Source: a virus. Taken from it: DNA of 64,000 nt. The position numbers were made by a program, and so were the translations under genes. The DNA is taken from the IMG/VR virus record IMGVR_UViG_3300022752_000027, positions 1-64,000 of that record; one strand, given 5' to 3'. Of the stretch, positions 43,401-53,400 are shown piece by piece; position 1 is the first letter of the stretch; every line of letters starts with the position of its first letter. The notes beneath the pieces are model-generated. The model saw only the letters and a program-made list of their open reading frames with translations, was not told the DNA's origin and made no database searches.

Positions 43401-46400
43401 ACGAAGCAGAGAATACTAAGACATTTACTAGAGCACTGCTACTAGATAAGGAAGGAAGAACCCTTGCATATAAGTATGTAGAGGAACAGCTTACTAATAA
43501 GCTAGAAGAACTCCTACTAGAGCATAATGCTATGGATGCTGATGCTGATAAGCAAGAGATTGACTATAAGATTAGTTTGCTTGCATATGCATTGCGCAAC
43601 TTTGGTGATAGTAACAATCCCTTCAACACATTCGGTCTTGTAAAATACCATGGTCAGACTTCAGAATTCTTGGAATTTGAGGATAGACTTGGTGATATGC
43701 CTGAGGATGTCAATGTATACGAACGTAATGAATTTGACCGTAAGGCTGGTAACGAAACTGCTATGAAGGCATTAGCAGGTACTTCCCTACTCTATACTAT
43801 AAGATCATTGTATTCACATGATGCTAATGGTAATGTAGAAAAGAACATGCTTGGTTTCCCGAAACTTGCTGACTTTAATAGAAGCTGGAATAGGATTACT
43901 AATATTACTGAAGGGTCTAACAACGTAGACGATATTTTTAAGAAGCTTCAGGATGCATCTGCTGATTACCCCATTATAAAACAGTTTATTGATAAGGTAG
44001 GTAGTCCTGCTAATCTGGAGAACTCATCTGTTAGACTTTGGTCAGACATAGAAAAGATTATGACCATGCCTCGCATTGGTCTTGTAAGCCTCAGAGTAAA
44101 GGTAGAGAATAGTAAACCCGAAGGTTCTGAGAAGATTAAAAAGACTGTTATTGTAACAGCTACTCAGGCTACTGGAGAATATACTAAGGTTGGTAGAAAA
44201 TGGGATAGTCAATTTGCTATTGCAACAGGTCCTTACATTACCGTAGATGAGAATAACGTCAACACTCTTAATATTGATAAGGTACTAGCAGATTTTCCAG
44301 CTGTTACATTTGATAATGCTTTCAGGTTTATGGAAGCCGTAGGTATGCCATTAGAATCATCTAAGGTTGCTGAGAAAGCATTTAGAGAATCTAACATGCT
44401 TGTTGATGTTCGTAATATTCATACAACTCTAAAGGGAATTCAGGAATATCATAATCAGTATTCTCCTACTAAACGTTTGACAATTACCAAACCATCTGAA
44501 ATTCTTAAAGACTTTAAGGTAAAGATAAGTTTGGATCCAGGTGTTTCTGATTCTGAAAAAAGAAGAGCAATAAGTACGCAGATAAAACTTGGAGGAAGTA
44601 CAACTACTTTTAATAATCTTCAGAAGTTTCAACTAAAATGGTCTGACGACTTTTCGGATACTACTGTATCTAATGCAGAGAACCAGAACCAGTATGAAAG
44701 ATCATTAAGAAGTACAGCTTCTCAAATGATCTCTAAGATAAATGCTGCTAATACCGAAACTGAACTTACGCAGGATGGTGTTACTAATGCAGATGATTTA
44801 AGTATGAATCATTTGTCCCGTAGACGTAATCCGTTTGTAAAAACATCAGCTTTCTTCAGAAGACTGTTTGATAAAAACGGAGAAAAGAAAACTGGCATTG
44901 TAAATAATAAAATGACTACGGCTAAAATAGACCTGATGAATATGTCAGGGGTAAGCCGAGAGTTAATCAATGTAAAAGGTATTGTTGAGAATTCTGGTAT
45001 ATCATCATCTAGCGCAGATGGAGTTACTAAGAGACTAGAAGACATGCTTATGATGATGTTGTATGGTGTCAATGAAGCAACACGTCACGCTGATAAGTCT
45101 ACTACATATTTATATAAGGTTCTAGATGAGCAAGGCAATGTACACTTAATTGATATTGCTTCTTTCTCTGATGCTGTTGGAGAAAACAGTTCTACGGGGG
45201 TACAGAAATACGTAAACCAGCTTGTACAATATTTGGCAAGTGAATACGAACGTATTCAAAAATTAGAAGATGGTGATGAAGCTGGAACTGTTACGGTAGG
45301 TAAATCTAATTATTATAAGACAGGTACTCAGTTTGCAATCTTTGATAGAATTTTATCTGATACTACTAAAAACAAACTGAAAACTTTCCGTAGTGCCAAA
45401 GCAAATAGCATTAGAACTGCTGAAACTTTTTATCGATACTTGAATGATCCAATCAACAGAGATCTTAAAGATACTGTTGAGAAAGAAATCAAAGAGTATC
45501 TATTTAGTAGAAGTGGGGTCATTACTGAAAAATTAAATGAAGTAAACTTCTTTCAGAATGATCAGCTTGTAGATGAGCTTGTTAAAAGAATGCTCCGCAC
45601 TAAGAAAAAGGGATATGAGAAATCTGAAACCTTTACAACGTTATCCAGAGATAGAAAGAAGGAGATTGTAGATTCAATAGCTATTGCCTATACCGCAAAT
45701 GACTGGTTGCATAAATATGAATCTACTCTTTTGTTCTATGGTGATCCTGCATTATATGACCATAGCAAAGATGAATTCTTTAAAAGAAATGCTGGTTTCT
45801 CTGCTACAGGAGACATTCCTCGTACAGATAAATATATGATTGAGTATATAAATCAAAAACTTCAGGAGAATTCTTTAGCCGGTAAATTAGGTATGAAGCC
45901 TAAATCATTTGGCAAAGTAATGTCTGCTGCAGTAATGCAGGATACAGCTACAAAATCAATTTATCTAGAGGATTATCTTAAGTATGCTAAAGAAAAAGAA
46001 GAGGCAAGACTAAGAGGCCTTAACTTATCCGATGAGAAAATAAATGAAGCATTAGCAAAAATTGAGGAAATCTTCAATGATGCATATGCAGCTATGAAAG
46101 AAGGTGATGGTCAAGGTTGGATCAACTTTGATGCATACAGATCTTTATTGTTATCTCTTAATAAATGGTCTTATTATCAGGAACAGCTCTATAATAAAGT
46201 AGTAAATAATGAACCAGTAGATGTAAGTGAATTACTTCAGTTCTTCCCTGTTAAGAAGATGCAATACTGGGGACCACTTAAGACAGACGGTCTTCCTGTA
46301 TATGGATTCCATAAGTATTCTTTGATGCCGTTAATTCCTAATGTTACCGTAGGTACTCATATGGAAACACTACAGCAAAGAATGTTGGAGCAAGGTGTAG

Positions 46401-49400
46401 ACTATGCAATGTTCCAGTCTGGATCTAAGATTAATACAATTACTAATGAAGAGGGTAAGGTAGATAAGTTCTATAATGATAACACTAATAAGACAGATCA
46501 GGGTGTAGCATTTGCTAACCCTGCGTATACCTTTACTAAGAACAACATATTCCTCGATTACTTTAAGGATCAGCTTGAAGTAAATGATGCATATAAAGGA
46601 TCTGTAACATTCCCAACACAGCTGAGAACCTTGATTGAGGAAGGCCTTATGGAGAATGGTGTTCCAACTGATTGGAAACCAAAACTTAAGGATAAGTCTG
46701 AAAGAATTAAAAAGTGGAAAGAAGAGACCGATAAAGAAGATTCAAATAACTATAGACTCCTTAATCTTTATGAGGCTAAGCTTAGAAGATTAGTTAAACT
46801 TAAAAAAGAAAAATTAAAGAAAGAGATTGGTAATAAGCCGGAAGACCTGGTCAAGTTCATAAGAAAAGAACTGACTAGAAGAGAAATGGCTGAGCATAGT
46901 ATTGACTTTGTTGATTTTGATGCACAGAAAAACAAATTCAAGAATAGCTTAGACCTGTCTTTGATGGCAGACACTATTGAAAGAGCACTTGTTGCTGTTG
47001 TACAAAAGAATCTAATAAACCAAAAAGTAAATGGTGAGAGTCTTGTACAAGTAGCAGGTACTGGATTTGAAAAAGCTAATTTCCGTAAACCATCTAAAGA
47101 AGAAATTAAAGAATACGGCCAAAGAGGTTTAAGATTCTACCATCTTAAGGATGGAAAAACAAAAGCAATGCAAATAAAAGTTGCAATGCAGGGTAAGTTT
47201 AAAGAACTTCTAAAGCTACAAGATGTAAGAGATCTGGCCAGAGAACAAGAGATATCAGAACTGGATGCATTAAACATGCGCCTCAAAGATCAAGAATGGG
47301 TAAATAATAATAGAGATCTTATTACATCTGTTGCAGTAAGGATCCCAACCCAGGGATTAAACTCAATGGAGTTTATGGAGATAGCAGAATTTTTACCTGA
47401 GTCTGCCGGTAATATTATTATACTTCCTGCAGAAATTGTAGGTAAAACAGGTGGTGACTTTGACATCGATAAGATGTTTACACTGTTTCCAAACATTAAA
47501 ATTGATGAGAATGGTCTAGCACAAGTTGAATCAGGTGATACTATTGCTGGAATTGAAAACGATATCTTATTTATTACAAAAGAAATTTTGGAGAAAGAAG
47601 ATAACTTCCTTTCCCTCATAACTCCTAATACAACTATTACCCTTAAGGCTATTGCAGAACAGATTGCTGAAAAGCTGAAAGGCAAAAAACAAAAGAGATC
47701 TGCAACAGATATTTTTGAATCAGAAGTTAACCTAGAGAAACATCAGTCTAATAATATTGGTAAGATGATCCTAGGTATTATTGCTGTTAACAATACCTTT
47801 AGCACAATATTCAATAGAACAGGTCTTGTTTTACTTCCTGAAAGAGTTGTAACCAGCACCGAATCTGGAAATGTATATGGTAGGCAAACCCTAGAACTAC
47901 CACATAACACTATAGATGGTAATATCTCATTGTCTAGTTTATACTCTGCTGATGGAATTGATAAGATTGCAGACTTAATTAGTCAAATGATCAATGGTTC
48001 TGTGGACGTAGCTAAAGATGATTGGATCTTTGATTTGCAGGCTGATAAAGAAGCTATTTCTAAAATTGTATTCATGATTCAAGCCGGTGTTCCTGCTAAA
48101 CAGGTTGCACTATTTATGTCACAGCCTATTATTAGAGAGTACATCAGAAAACAAAAAATGCTTCGTAGTAAATTCAATGAGCCACTTGGTATCAAAGATC
48201 CTGGCACATACTATAGAATTACTGCAAGAGATCAAATTTTATTTGGTAAAGAGTTTGGATTTGGCCTAAAGAAAAAAGATTATGAAAAAGAAGGTACTGT
48301 AAAGAAATGGATGCTATGGCCAACAATTGAACGTCTTGCTGAAACAGCGGACAAAAATCTTTTTTCAGAAAAGTCACTTGAGGATAATATTAAAAGCAAA
48401 GAGTACACAGATGTAGATAGGGCAGTGTTTGCACATTACCTAGAAATAGAGGAGATGGCAAATGGAGTTACTAATCTTACACAGAAGTTAAACTTTGATA
48501 CTAGTAAGACCTCTACACTATTTGAAGCAAGAACAAAACTTAGTGACTTAAACGACCTAGCAAACGGTATATCACAGGAGTCTATTGGTATGATTATCAA
48601 TAATTCTCCGAAGGGTGCATTTAAGATTCAAGACTTTATCATTGATGTATTCAAAGATATGTTTCCATTAAGAGATGGTGACAAACTAAATGATCATATA
48701 TCTGAATCCTTATTAGCACGAGATAAAAAGTTTAGACAAAAACTGTCAACACTTAAGAAAAGAATAGGTATGACTGATGATGAGGATGTGATCAATAAAT
48801 ATAGGTCGGATCTTATTTCATTTATCTTCCAACAGCATTATTATAAGTTTGATCAGAATGCAAAAACTTATAATGGCGTAGATCTTACTTATGATATTCA
48901 GGAAGTAAAGTCACTTAATAATGGTGCTTTTGTAAAGGACGGTGTACTCTATGTAGATAGAGCAAAAATTAAAGAGATTTTTAATTCTGAAAGATATAAG
49001 TCTGGACAAGCCTGGGCATATGCAATTGCTCCTTTGGATCCATCTGTTTTATCTCTTTATGATAAAGATGTTGCAGAAGCACTATATAGTAAATACACAT
49101 ACCAAAGAGAGATTAATAGATCCATAGCTACAAATAGTTTTGAAAATGTATCTAAGACTAAGGAATTCTTTGAGTATAAAAAAGAACTTAAGGATGATCC
49201 AAACGCAGATTTCAAGGCATATGAAATGGTCCTTAGAGATAGGACACTAGATGGCTTGAATTACCATGGACACATGTTCTTTGGTAAAAGAGCATATGCT
49301 AAACAGATTATGGCTCTGAAAGATACTAATCCAGAACTGTTTGAAAAGTATCAATTCCTCAGCGACCTAGAGATTGTTAATACTAAATATGGGGTCACAG

Positions 49401-50488
49401 AAATATCTAACCTTAGAATTGGCGGAAGACCAAGAGGAAAAGATATAGAAAGACTTTATGATAACCTTCAGGAACTTTCAGATCCAACAGTAAGAAAAGT
49501 AAAAGATTCTTTTGAGAATGCTGTACTAAGCAATCTGTTTCAGAAGATGACACACTTTGCATTACTTCAGTCTGGTATTGATACAGGAAGTACATTTAGT
49601 CTGATTCCATTTGTATCAAATGAAAGTTATCTTAATCTAGTTAAGGAACCATATGAACAGTTCTTAGCTGATTCTGATACTAGACCACTAGATTTATATG
49701 ATAACTTGTTTGAAGCACAGTATTCCGAGGAAAGTAACAAAGCTCTGAAGGTAAAAGTAAAAGCTTTTGCTAAATCCATTTATGGTATAACACCGTATGA
49801 AAGATATACAAGGGAGTATATATCTACTCCTAATGAAGAAAGTGTAGAAATTACAGCCCTTGATAAAGTTAGAATAGCAAAAGATAACTTAACTAATACT
49901 TTAGTATTTGCTCCAATCAGTACCACGATGCTTACTGAAGCTATAATGAAAGAATTTGCTGAAGCAATTAAAGCATCAGGAAAAAAACAACTTGTAGTAT
50001 TTAATGAGATAGATGGAAGAACTAAAAATGTACAGGGTAATAATTCTGTATATAGAGCAATGGGTGATATGTCCTATGGTATTGTAACTAAAAAAGGACC
50101 TATGCCTACTAAACCTGATGGTAAACAGGATAAACTAGCAATGTTTACTGACCAGACCCTAGATAACAATAAGACTATGATTGACGAAATGATTAAAGGC
50201 CTTGCTGCAAAACAAGCCGAAGGTTATGAGTTAATCTTTGATCTTAATGGCTATGGTCAATACATGGCAGGATACAATGAATATGCACCAACCGGAAAAG
50301 ACAAACCTGATTTTGATGCATCAGCTCCAGAAACTTTTAACTATCTTTCGCAGCAGTTATTTGAGAACTTTGGATACTTAAATCCTAATTACTTAAAGAC
50401 ACTTGAGGGTAGAAGAATTGTACAGTCTAGACAGCCTGTAACAGATGACGAAATATTTGACCTTAAAAAATCTTGTAAATTAGCGTAA
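40472..50488 (+). CDS. giant crAss-like virion RNA polymerase with zincin domain (3338 aa)
   Basis: 3338 residues. The catalytic signature of a beta-prime-type double-psi barrel is D2329-F-D-I-D2333, preceded by a conserved-looking approach (RIPTQGLNSMEFMEIAEFLP). This matches the DFDID-containing single-chain polymerase of crAss-like phages (phi14:2 gp66), shown to be delivered with the virion and to transcribe early genes. A possible second-barrel Lys motif lies at GFHKYSLMPLIP (K1948). Upstream, H802-E-A-W-H806 with E851/E852 about 45 residues later forms a zincin metalloprotease motif. N-terminal 1-770 and C-terminal 3160-3338 are unassigned. Stop overlaps the next ATG (TAATG). At 3338 residues it is much larger than the phi14:2 enzyme. 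Confidence 0.85.
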   Translation: MINCSLTPDQIRTLRVKISGDLLDILGSPDAQFDVKSYLRDLYNFIEAGSNGNKNLALDYARMGSVIISQLVTNRPTDIAKLLFKGLDLNELMKKNIEFADPTNGLNLVNEYVAPIVSEETVEEIVAEEEKQIQQKKVEDKISSTGPTIERLRPTTAVSTTINELVDPDDASLGADPGMRYYTKFVREILTNYIGKRVGTSEFSGIDYPGIYGGLFITMMRYNQIPVAQLHSKMDLSRAEDKHKYDNDFVYVITDENGFPVTFDENYKVSGSGKLIYYNTRFLPVKQDGKFILTNVKNVQNPKELSKNLGISELDAEKMLDAQFRALEQAYEYLKANPEGKLLYSIRGGSYGTVVNENAAFVDPKSIDFENAAKKVMLINKQQAAEATGSSNSKGGFYLTATGKGMMFMKIKKLSDTDINLIFNVLTKNLTNQAGQPVSLETRKNIIQTYIKTSPNDLSISIDSTNNKLVLKYKGEIIDLDNVDAVKNAIARDKTGNLREYTFATNKFNDEQAIPLYSVEIDERTGGAYISGIKPMSPIEYMSHVSEVKVELEPDGTIKQYNAYFSLTSTPETIGKTVVKTEAPTADPTIREKKNEIVDQLFRGEEVTGDIQRPQNSVTRFEFIKPDGTVVNFYNRNAEPINESDLNKKARLKLVEKVTTEDGREFYNVVEVYIGDKYVGNIQETDFRQPKKTEEAIAKAEPIVKEQESKSSSDADTISKILKNNDLLKRLRNKLDDQTNVKATAEQIKLAKEWYENSPLSKFIPFTVAFNIINTKTRGSIATWDVHGITLFKGSNYSDLYHEAWHGFTQMFLTKEQRDSLYAEARKNKGTFKSFRGREVSYANATREELEEKLAEDFREFMLSKGKKVNEKAPVKNKIFKLLLDLLNYLFGKTSVQDVQDNSMGNPVISEMFEKLRVGDINEYTFNQANAEFSLLNSTIQPLDPTMDGPGTISRQDAKLLVDTTDALIGELIDKLNEAENTKTFTRALLLDKEGRTLAYKYVEEQLTNKLEELLLEHNAMDADADKQEIDYKISLLAYALRNFGDSNNPFNTFGLVKYHGQTSEFLEFEDRLGDMPEDVNVYERNEFDRKAGNETAMKALAGTSLLYTIRSLYSHDANGNVEKNMLGFPKLADFNRSWNRITNITEGSNNVDDIFKKLQDASADYPIIKQFIDKVGSPANLENSSVRLWSDIEKIMTMPRIGLVSLRVKVENSKPEGSEKIKKTVIVTATQATGEYTKVGRKWDSQFAIATGPYITVDENNVNTLNIDKVLADFPAVTFDNAFRFMEAVGMPLESSKVAEKAFRESNMLVDVRNIHTTLKGIQEYHNQYSPTKRLTITKPSEILKDFKVKISLDPGVSDSEKRRAISTQIKLGGSTTTFNNLQKFQLKWSDDFSDTTVSNAENQNQYERSLRSTASQMISKINAANTETELTQDGVTNADDLSMNHLSRRRNPFVKTSAFFRRLFDKNGEKKTGIVNNKMTTAKIDLMNMSGVSRELINVKGIVENSGISSSSADGVTKRLEDMLMMMLYGVNEATRHADKSTTYLYKVLDEQGNVHLIDIASFSDAVGENSSTGVQKYVNQLVQYLASEYERIQKLEDGDEAGTVTVGKSNYYKTGTQFAIFDRILSDTTKNKLKTFRSAKANSIRTAETFYRYLNDPINRDLKDTVEKEIKEYLFSRSGVITEKLNEVNFFQNDQLVDELVKRMLRTKKKGYEKSETFTTLSRDRKKEIVDSIAIAYTANDWLHKYESTLLFYGDPALYDHSKDEFFKRNAGFSATGDIPRTDKYMIEYINQKLQENSLAGKLGMKPKSFGKVMSAAVMQDTATKSIYLEDYLKYAKEKEEARLRGLNLSDEKINEALAKIEEIFNDAYAAMKEGDGQGWINFDAYRSLLLSLNKWSYYQEQLYNKVVNNEPVDVSELLQFFPVKKMQYWGPLKTDGLPVYGFHKYSLMPLIPNVTVGTHMETLQQRMLEQGVDYAMFQSGSKINTITNEEGKVDKFYNDNTNKTDQGVAFANPAYTFTKNNIFLDYFKDQLEVNDAYKGSVTFPTQLRTLIEEGLMENGVPTDWKPKLKDKSERIKKWKEETDKEDSNNYRLLNLYEAKLRRLVKLKKEKLKKEIGNKPEDLVKFIRKELTRREMAEHSIDFVDFDAQKNKFKNSLDLSLMADTIERALVAVVQKNLINQKVNGESLVQVAGTGFEKANFRKPSKEEIKEYGQRGLRFYHLKDGKTKAMQIKVAMQGKFKELLKLQDVRDLAREQEISELDALNMRLKDQEWVNNNRDLITSVAVRIPTQGLNSMEFMEIAEFLPESAGNIIILPAEIVGKTGGDFDIDKMFTLFPNIKIDENGLAQVESGDTIAGIENDILFITKEILEKEDNFLSLITPNTTITLKAIAEQIAEKLKGKKQKRSATDIFESEVNLEKHQSNNIGKMILGIIAVNNTFSTIFNRTGLVLLPERVVTSTESGNVYGRQTLELPHNTIDGNISLSSLYSADGIDKIADLISQMINGSVDVAKDDWIFDLQADKEAISKIVFMIQAGVPAKQVALFMSQPIIREYIRKQKMLRSKFNEPLGIKDPGTYYRITARDQILFGKEFGFGLKKKDYEKEGTVKKWMLWPTIERLAETADKNLFSEKSLEDNIKSKEYTDVDRAVFAHYLEIEEMANGVTNLTQKLNFDTSKTSTLFEARTKLSDLNDLANGISQESIGMIINNSPKGAFKIQDFIIDVFKDMFPLRDGDKLNDHISESLLARDKKFRQKLSTLKKRIGMTDDEDVINKYRSDLISFIFQQHYYKFDQNAKTYNGVDLTYDIQEVKSLNNGAFVKDGVLYVDRAKIKEIFNSERYKSGQAWAYAIAPLDPSVLSLYDKDVAEALYSKYTYQREINRSIATNSFENVSKTKEFFEYKKELKDDPNADFKAYEMVLRDRTLDGLNYHGHMFFGKRAYAKQIMALKDTNPELFEKYQFLSDLEIVNTKYGVTEISNLRIGGRPRGKDIERLYDNLQELSDPTVRKVKDSFENAVLSNLFQKMTHFALLQSGIDTGSTFSLIPFVSNESYLNLVKEPYEQFLADSDTRPLDLYDNLFEAQYSEESNKALKVKVKAFAKSIYGITPYERYTREYISTPNEESVEITALDKVRIAKDNLTNTLVFAPISTTMLTEAIMKEFAEAIKASGKKQLVVFNEIDGRTKNVQGNNSVYRAMGDMSYGIVTKKGPMPTKPDGKQDKLAMFTDQTLDNNKTMIDEMIKGLAAKQAEGYELIFDLNGYGQYMAGYNEYAPTGKDKPDFDASAPETFNYLSQQLFENFGYLNPNYLKTLEGRRIVQSRQPVTDDEIFDLKKSCKLA

Positions 50489-53400
50489 TGAACTCTTGTC
50501 CGATACCATCAGAATTTGAACCATTAGTAGAACATGCTAAGTCCGTAGGTATACCTGAAAGGTCTGCTGTAAGTCAGGCATTAAGAGCATATATGATTCA
50601 TAACTCCAATCTAAAGCCAGGAGAAGAACCTAGTATGCCAACTAATTATGAGTTCAATAAGATAATGGATGATTATAATATCTTCATTAACTCTCCTGAT
50701 AGGCAAACGGTTACAGAAGCTCCAGTAGGTTCTAAGGATTACTTTGCTGATATAGAAAATGCATTTCCTTGGTATAAGGTTATAAGAGAAGGTCTGCAAG
50801 TTGACACTGAATCTCAGTCAAATCTTAAAGGTCGTGCTATTATAAATGCTATTGCAGAAAAACTAAGTAGCAATTTAGGTGTACCCTATCAGTTTGTTAC
50901 TGCTGCTGAGGCACAAGAACTTACTAAAGATGTAAATATTTGGTCTGGACAACCTGCATTTTATTTCGGAGATACTATTTATATCCTACCAGAATTAGCA
51001 ACAGAGAAATCTGTCTTCCATGAATTTGCTCATCCATTAGTAAGAGCTATTGCAACAGCTAATCCTGAGTTATTCAAGAATCTGTACAAGCAAGTAATGG
51101 CCACATCGAAGGGTCAAGAATTACTTGACCGTTCAAAGAAAGCTTATCCTTCTGCTGCACCAAATGATCCAATCATAATGGAGGAAGTATTGGTTATGGC
51201 TTTAACTCAGGCAGCAACAGACACAACTGATTCTGCATTTAACAAGTTCATTTCCAATCTGTTATATGCAATCAAGCAACTTCTACGCAGAGTATTTGGA
51301 AAAGTAAAAGTTGAAAAACTTAATCCTAATACTACTATTGGGGAGCTGGCAGATATGCTGATGATGGAGAAGTTTGATATAGATACAAAATCTATTAGCC
51401 GTGAAGACATTGCTGCTTACATGACTGAGTATGATAACCTTATTGAGTCTATTGATAAGTTATCTCAGAGTACATTACAGGGGTCAACTGATGAATTATT
51501 CAATATGATCTCTGGTCATATTCAGCTTATAAAAAACAACAAGGACTATAAGGCAATGGATCAGATCCTAAAGGATTTGTACCAGAGATCTGACCTGAAA
51601 GAAATTTATGAGAGTTTAGCACCATACCAAAGTAAAAACGAGTATTTAATAAACGAGATGACTCGGCTCCAGCAGGATGCAGAGTTTGCTAAACAACATA
51701 CAAAAGCATTCCTTGATAGTCTGTTGCGCCTCAATGCAATGACAGATAGAGTACATACTGAACTTATCAATCTTGTGAAGGATATGAATTCCCAAGATAA
51801 TGTAGGTAAAGTATTTTACTTTAACAACATTATGAACTCATGGGATGAGTTCTTAAATGGTATGGAGACTACCATTAATAATGAACTACAGTCTGGAGCA
51901 ATTAAGCCGGACAATCCTATTATATCATTAGTTGGAGGTATCAGAAGAAAGATATCTAATGCACAGAAGACAGCAAACAAAGTATATGCTGAAGGTGTAT
52001 CACAGGTTCTTAAGTCTCAAATAGCACCAATGAAGACTGCTATTGATGAGAAGTATGACCAGATTATGGAGGATCTCCGTAAAAGAAATGCTCCTGCAAG
52101 TATTATAGCACAGAAACAAAAAGACTATTGGGGTCTTGAGGGACCAGAACTTGCTGAATTCCTAGACCTTAAGAATAAAAAAGATAAGGGATTACCAATG
52201 TCTTCTGTTGAATCTCATAACTACGAGATTCTAAAAATGAAGAGTTATAGAGATGGTGCATATCTTACTGATGAGAAGATTGATTACCTAATGACTGGCA
52301 GACTTGGTGATGGTCATGCTCTTAATTCTTTTATAGAAGGTTTTGTATATAACCAAGATCCAATTGTATTTGGATTTGCCGGATGGGTAAAGGATAATCT
52401 TACTGAAGTATTTACCTCATCACAAAGAAAAGGTAATTCTTTTCTTAATGAGGTTAAGCCATTACTAGAGGCTGCTGGTTATAACCAATCTAACCCTGCT
52501 GCATTCGGAAGAAGAGCAACCTTTAGAGATAAGAAAGGTGGTGTAGATAAAGATGGTAAGTACGTCACTAAAGATGTAAATACTATTATCAATCCTTGGA
52601 AAGACTATAGGGCTGATATTGCTAGATTAGAAGCAGAGATTAGAGCAGCAACTGAAGTAGCATATTCATCAGGAAATAATGATGAGGTTCTACGACTTAA
52701 GAAAGAAAAACGAGACTACGAACAGAAGTATTTTCATACCCCATATACAGAAGAATACTATAAAAGATTTAGTGTATTTAATCAAGGTCCTGGAGATATT
52801 ATTGGCGCAAAAGCTGAGGCTGCTAGAAATGAATTATTATCAAAAATTCAGAATCTTACTACATCAATTGGTATCTCTACAACAAATGAGAACTTTGATA
52901 CTAGAGATGAACTAGCTAATCTTTGGAGAGAATACAGACAGCTGCATTCTAACTATACATCTTCGGGTCAATTAAAAGATGCTGAAGGAATTAAGATTGC
53001 AGAAAGACTGAGAGAATTTAGAAATGCATCTAAGGATCTATACGATAATACTCTTATCCCTGAGTTGTTTACTAGTTCTCTTGCTGCATATGAACAGTCC
53101 CTTATTGACCAAGGCTATGAGAAATGGGGTGTACCATTCATGAAGCTGAGAAATAAATGGATTGAAAAGAACACCAGAACTGTAATCAAAGATAACTTCT
53201 ACGCAGAGCAAAAAAGAATTACAGATGAGATTAAGCAGATAAGTAGCAAGCTACCTAAAAATCTACAGGCTGAGTTTGATATAAGCAAACACTATGAGAA
53301 GCTTCTGCAGTTGATGAATCCTTACAGAGATGAGGATAATCAACCAGAAGCTACAGCAATGGACTTGCGTAACATCGAAGCCATTAAAGAAACTCAGGAA

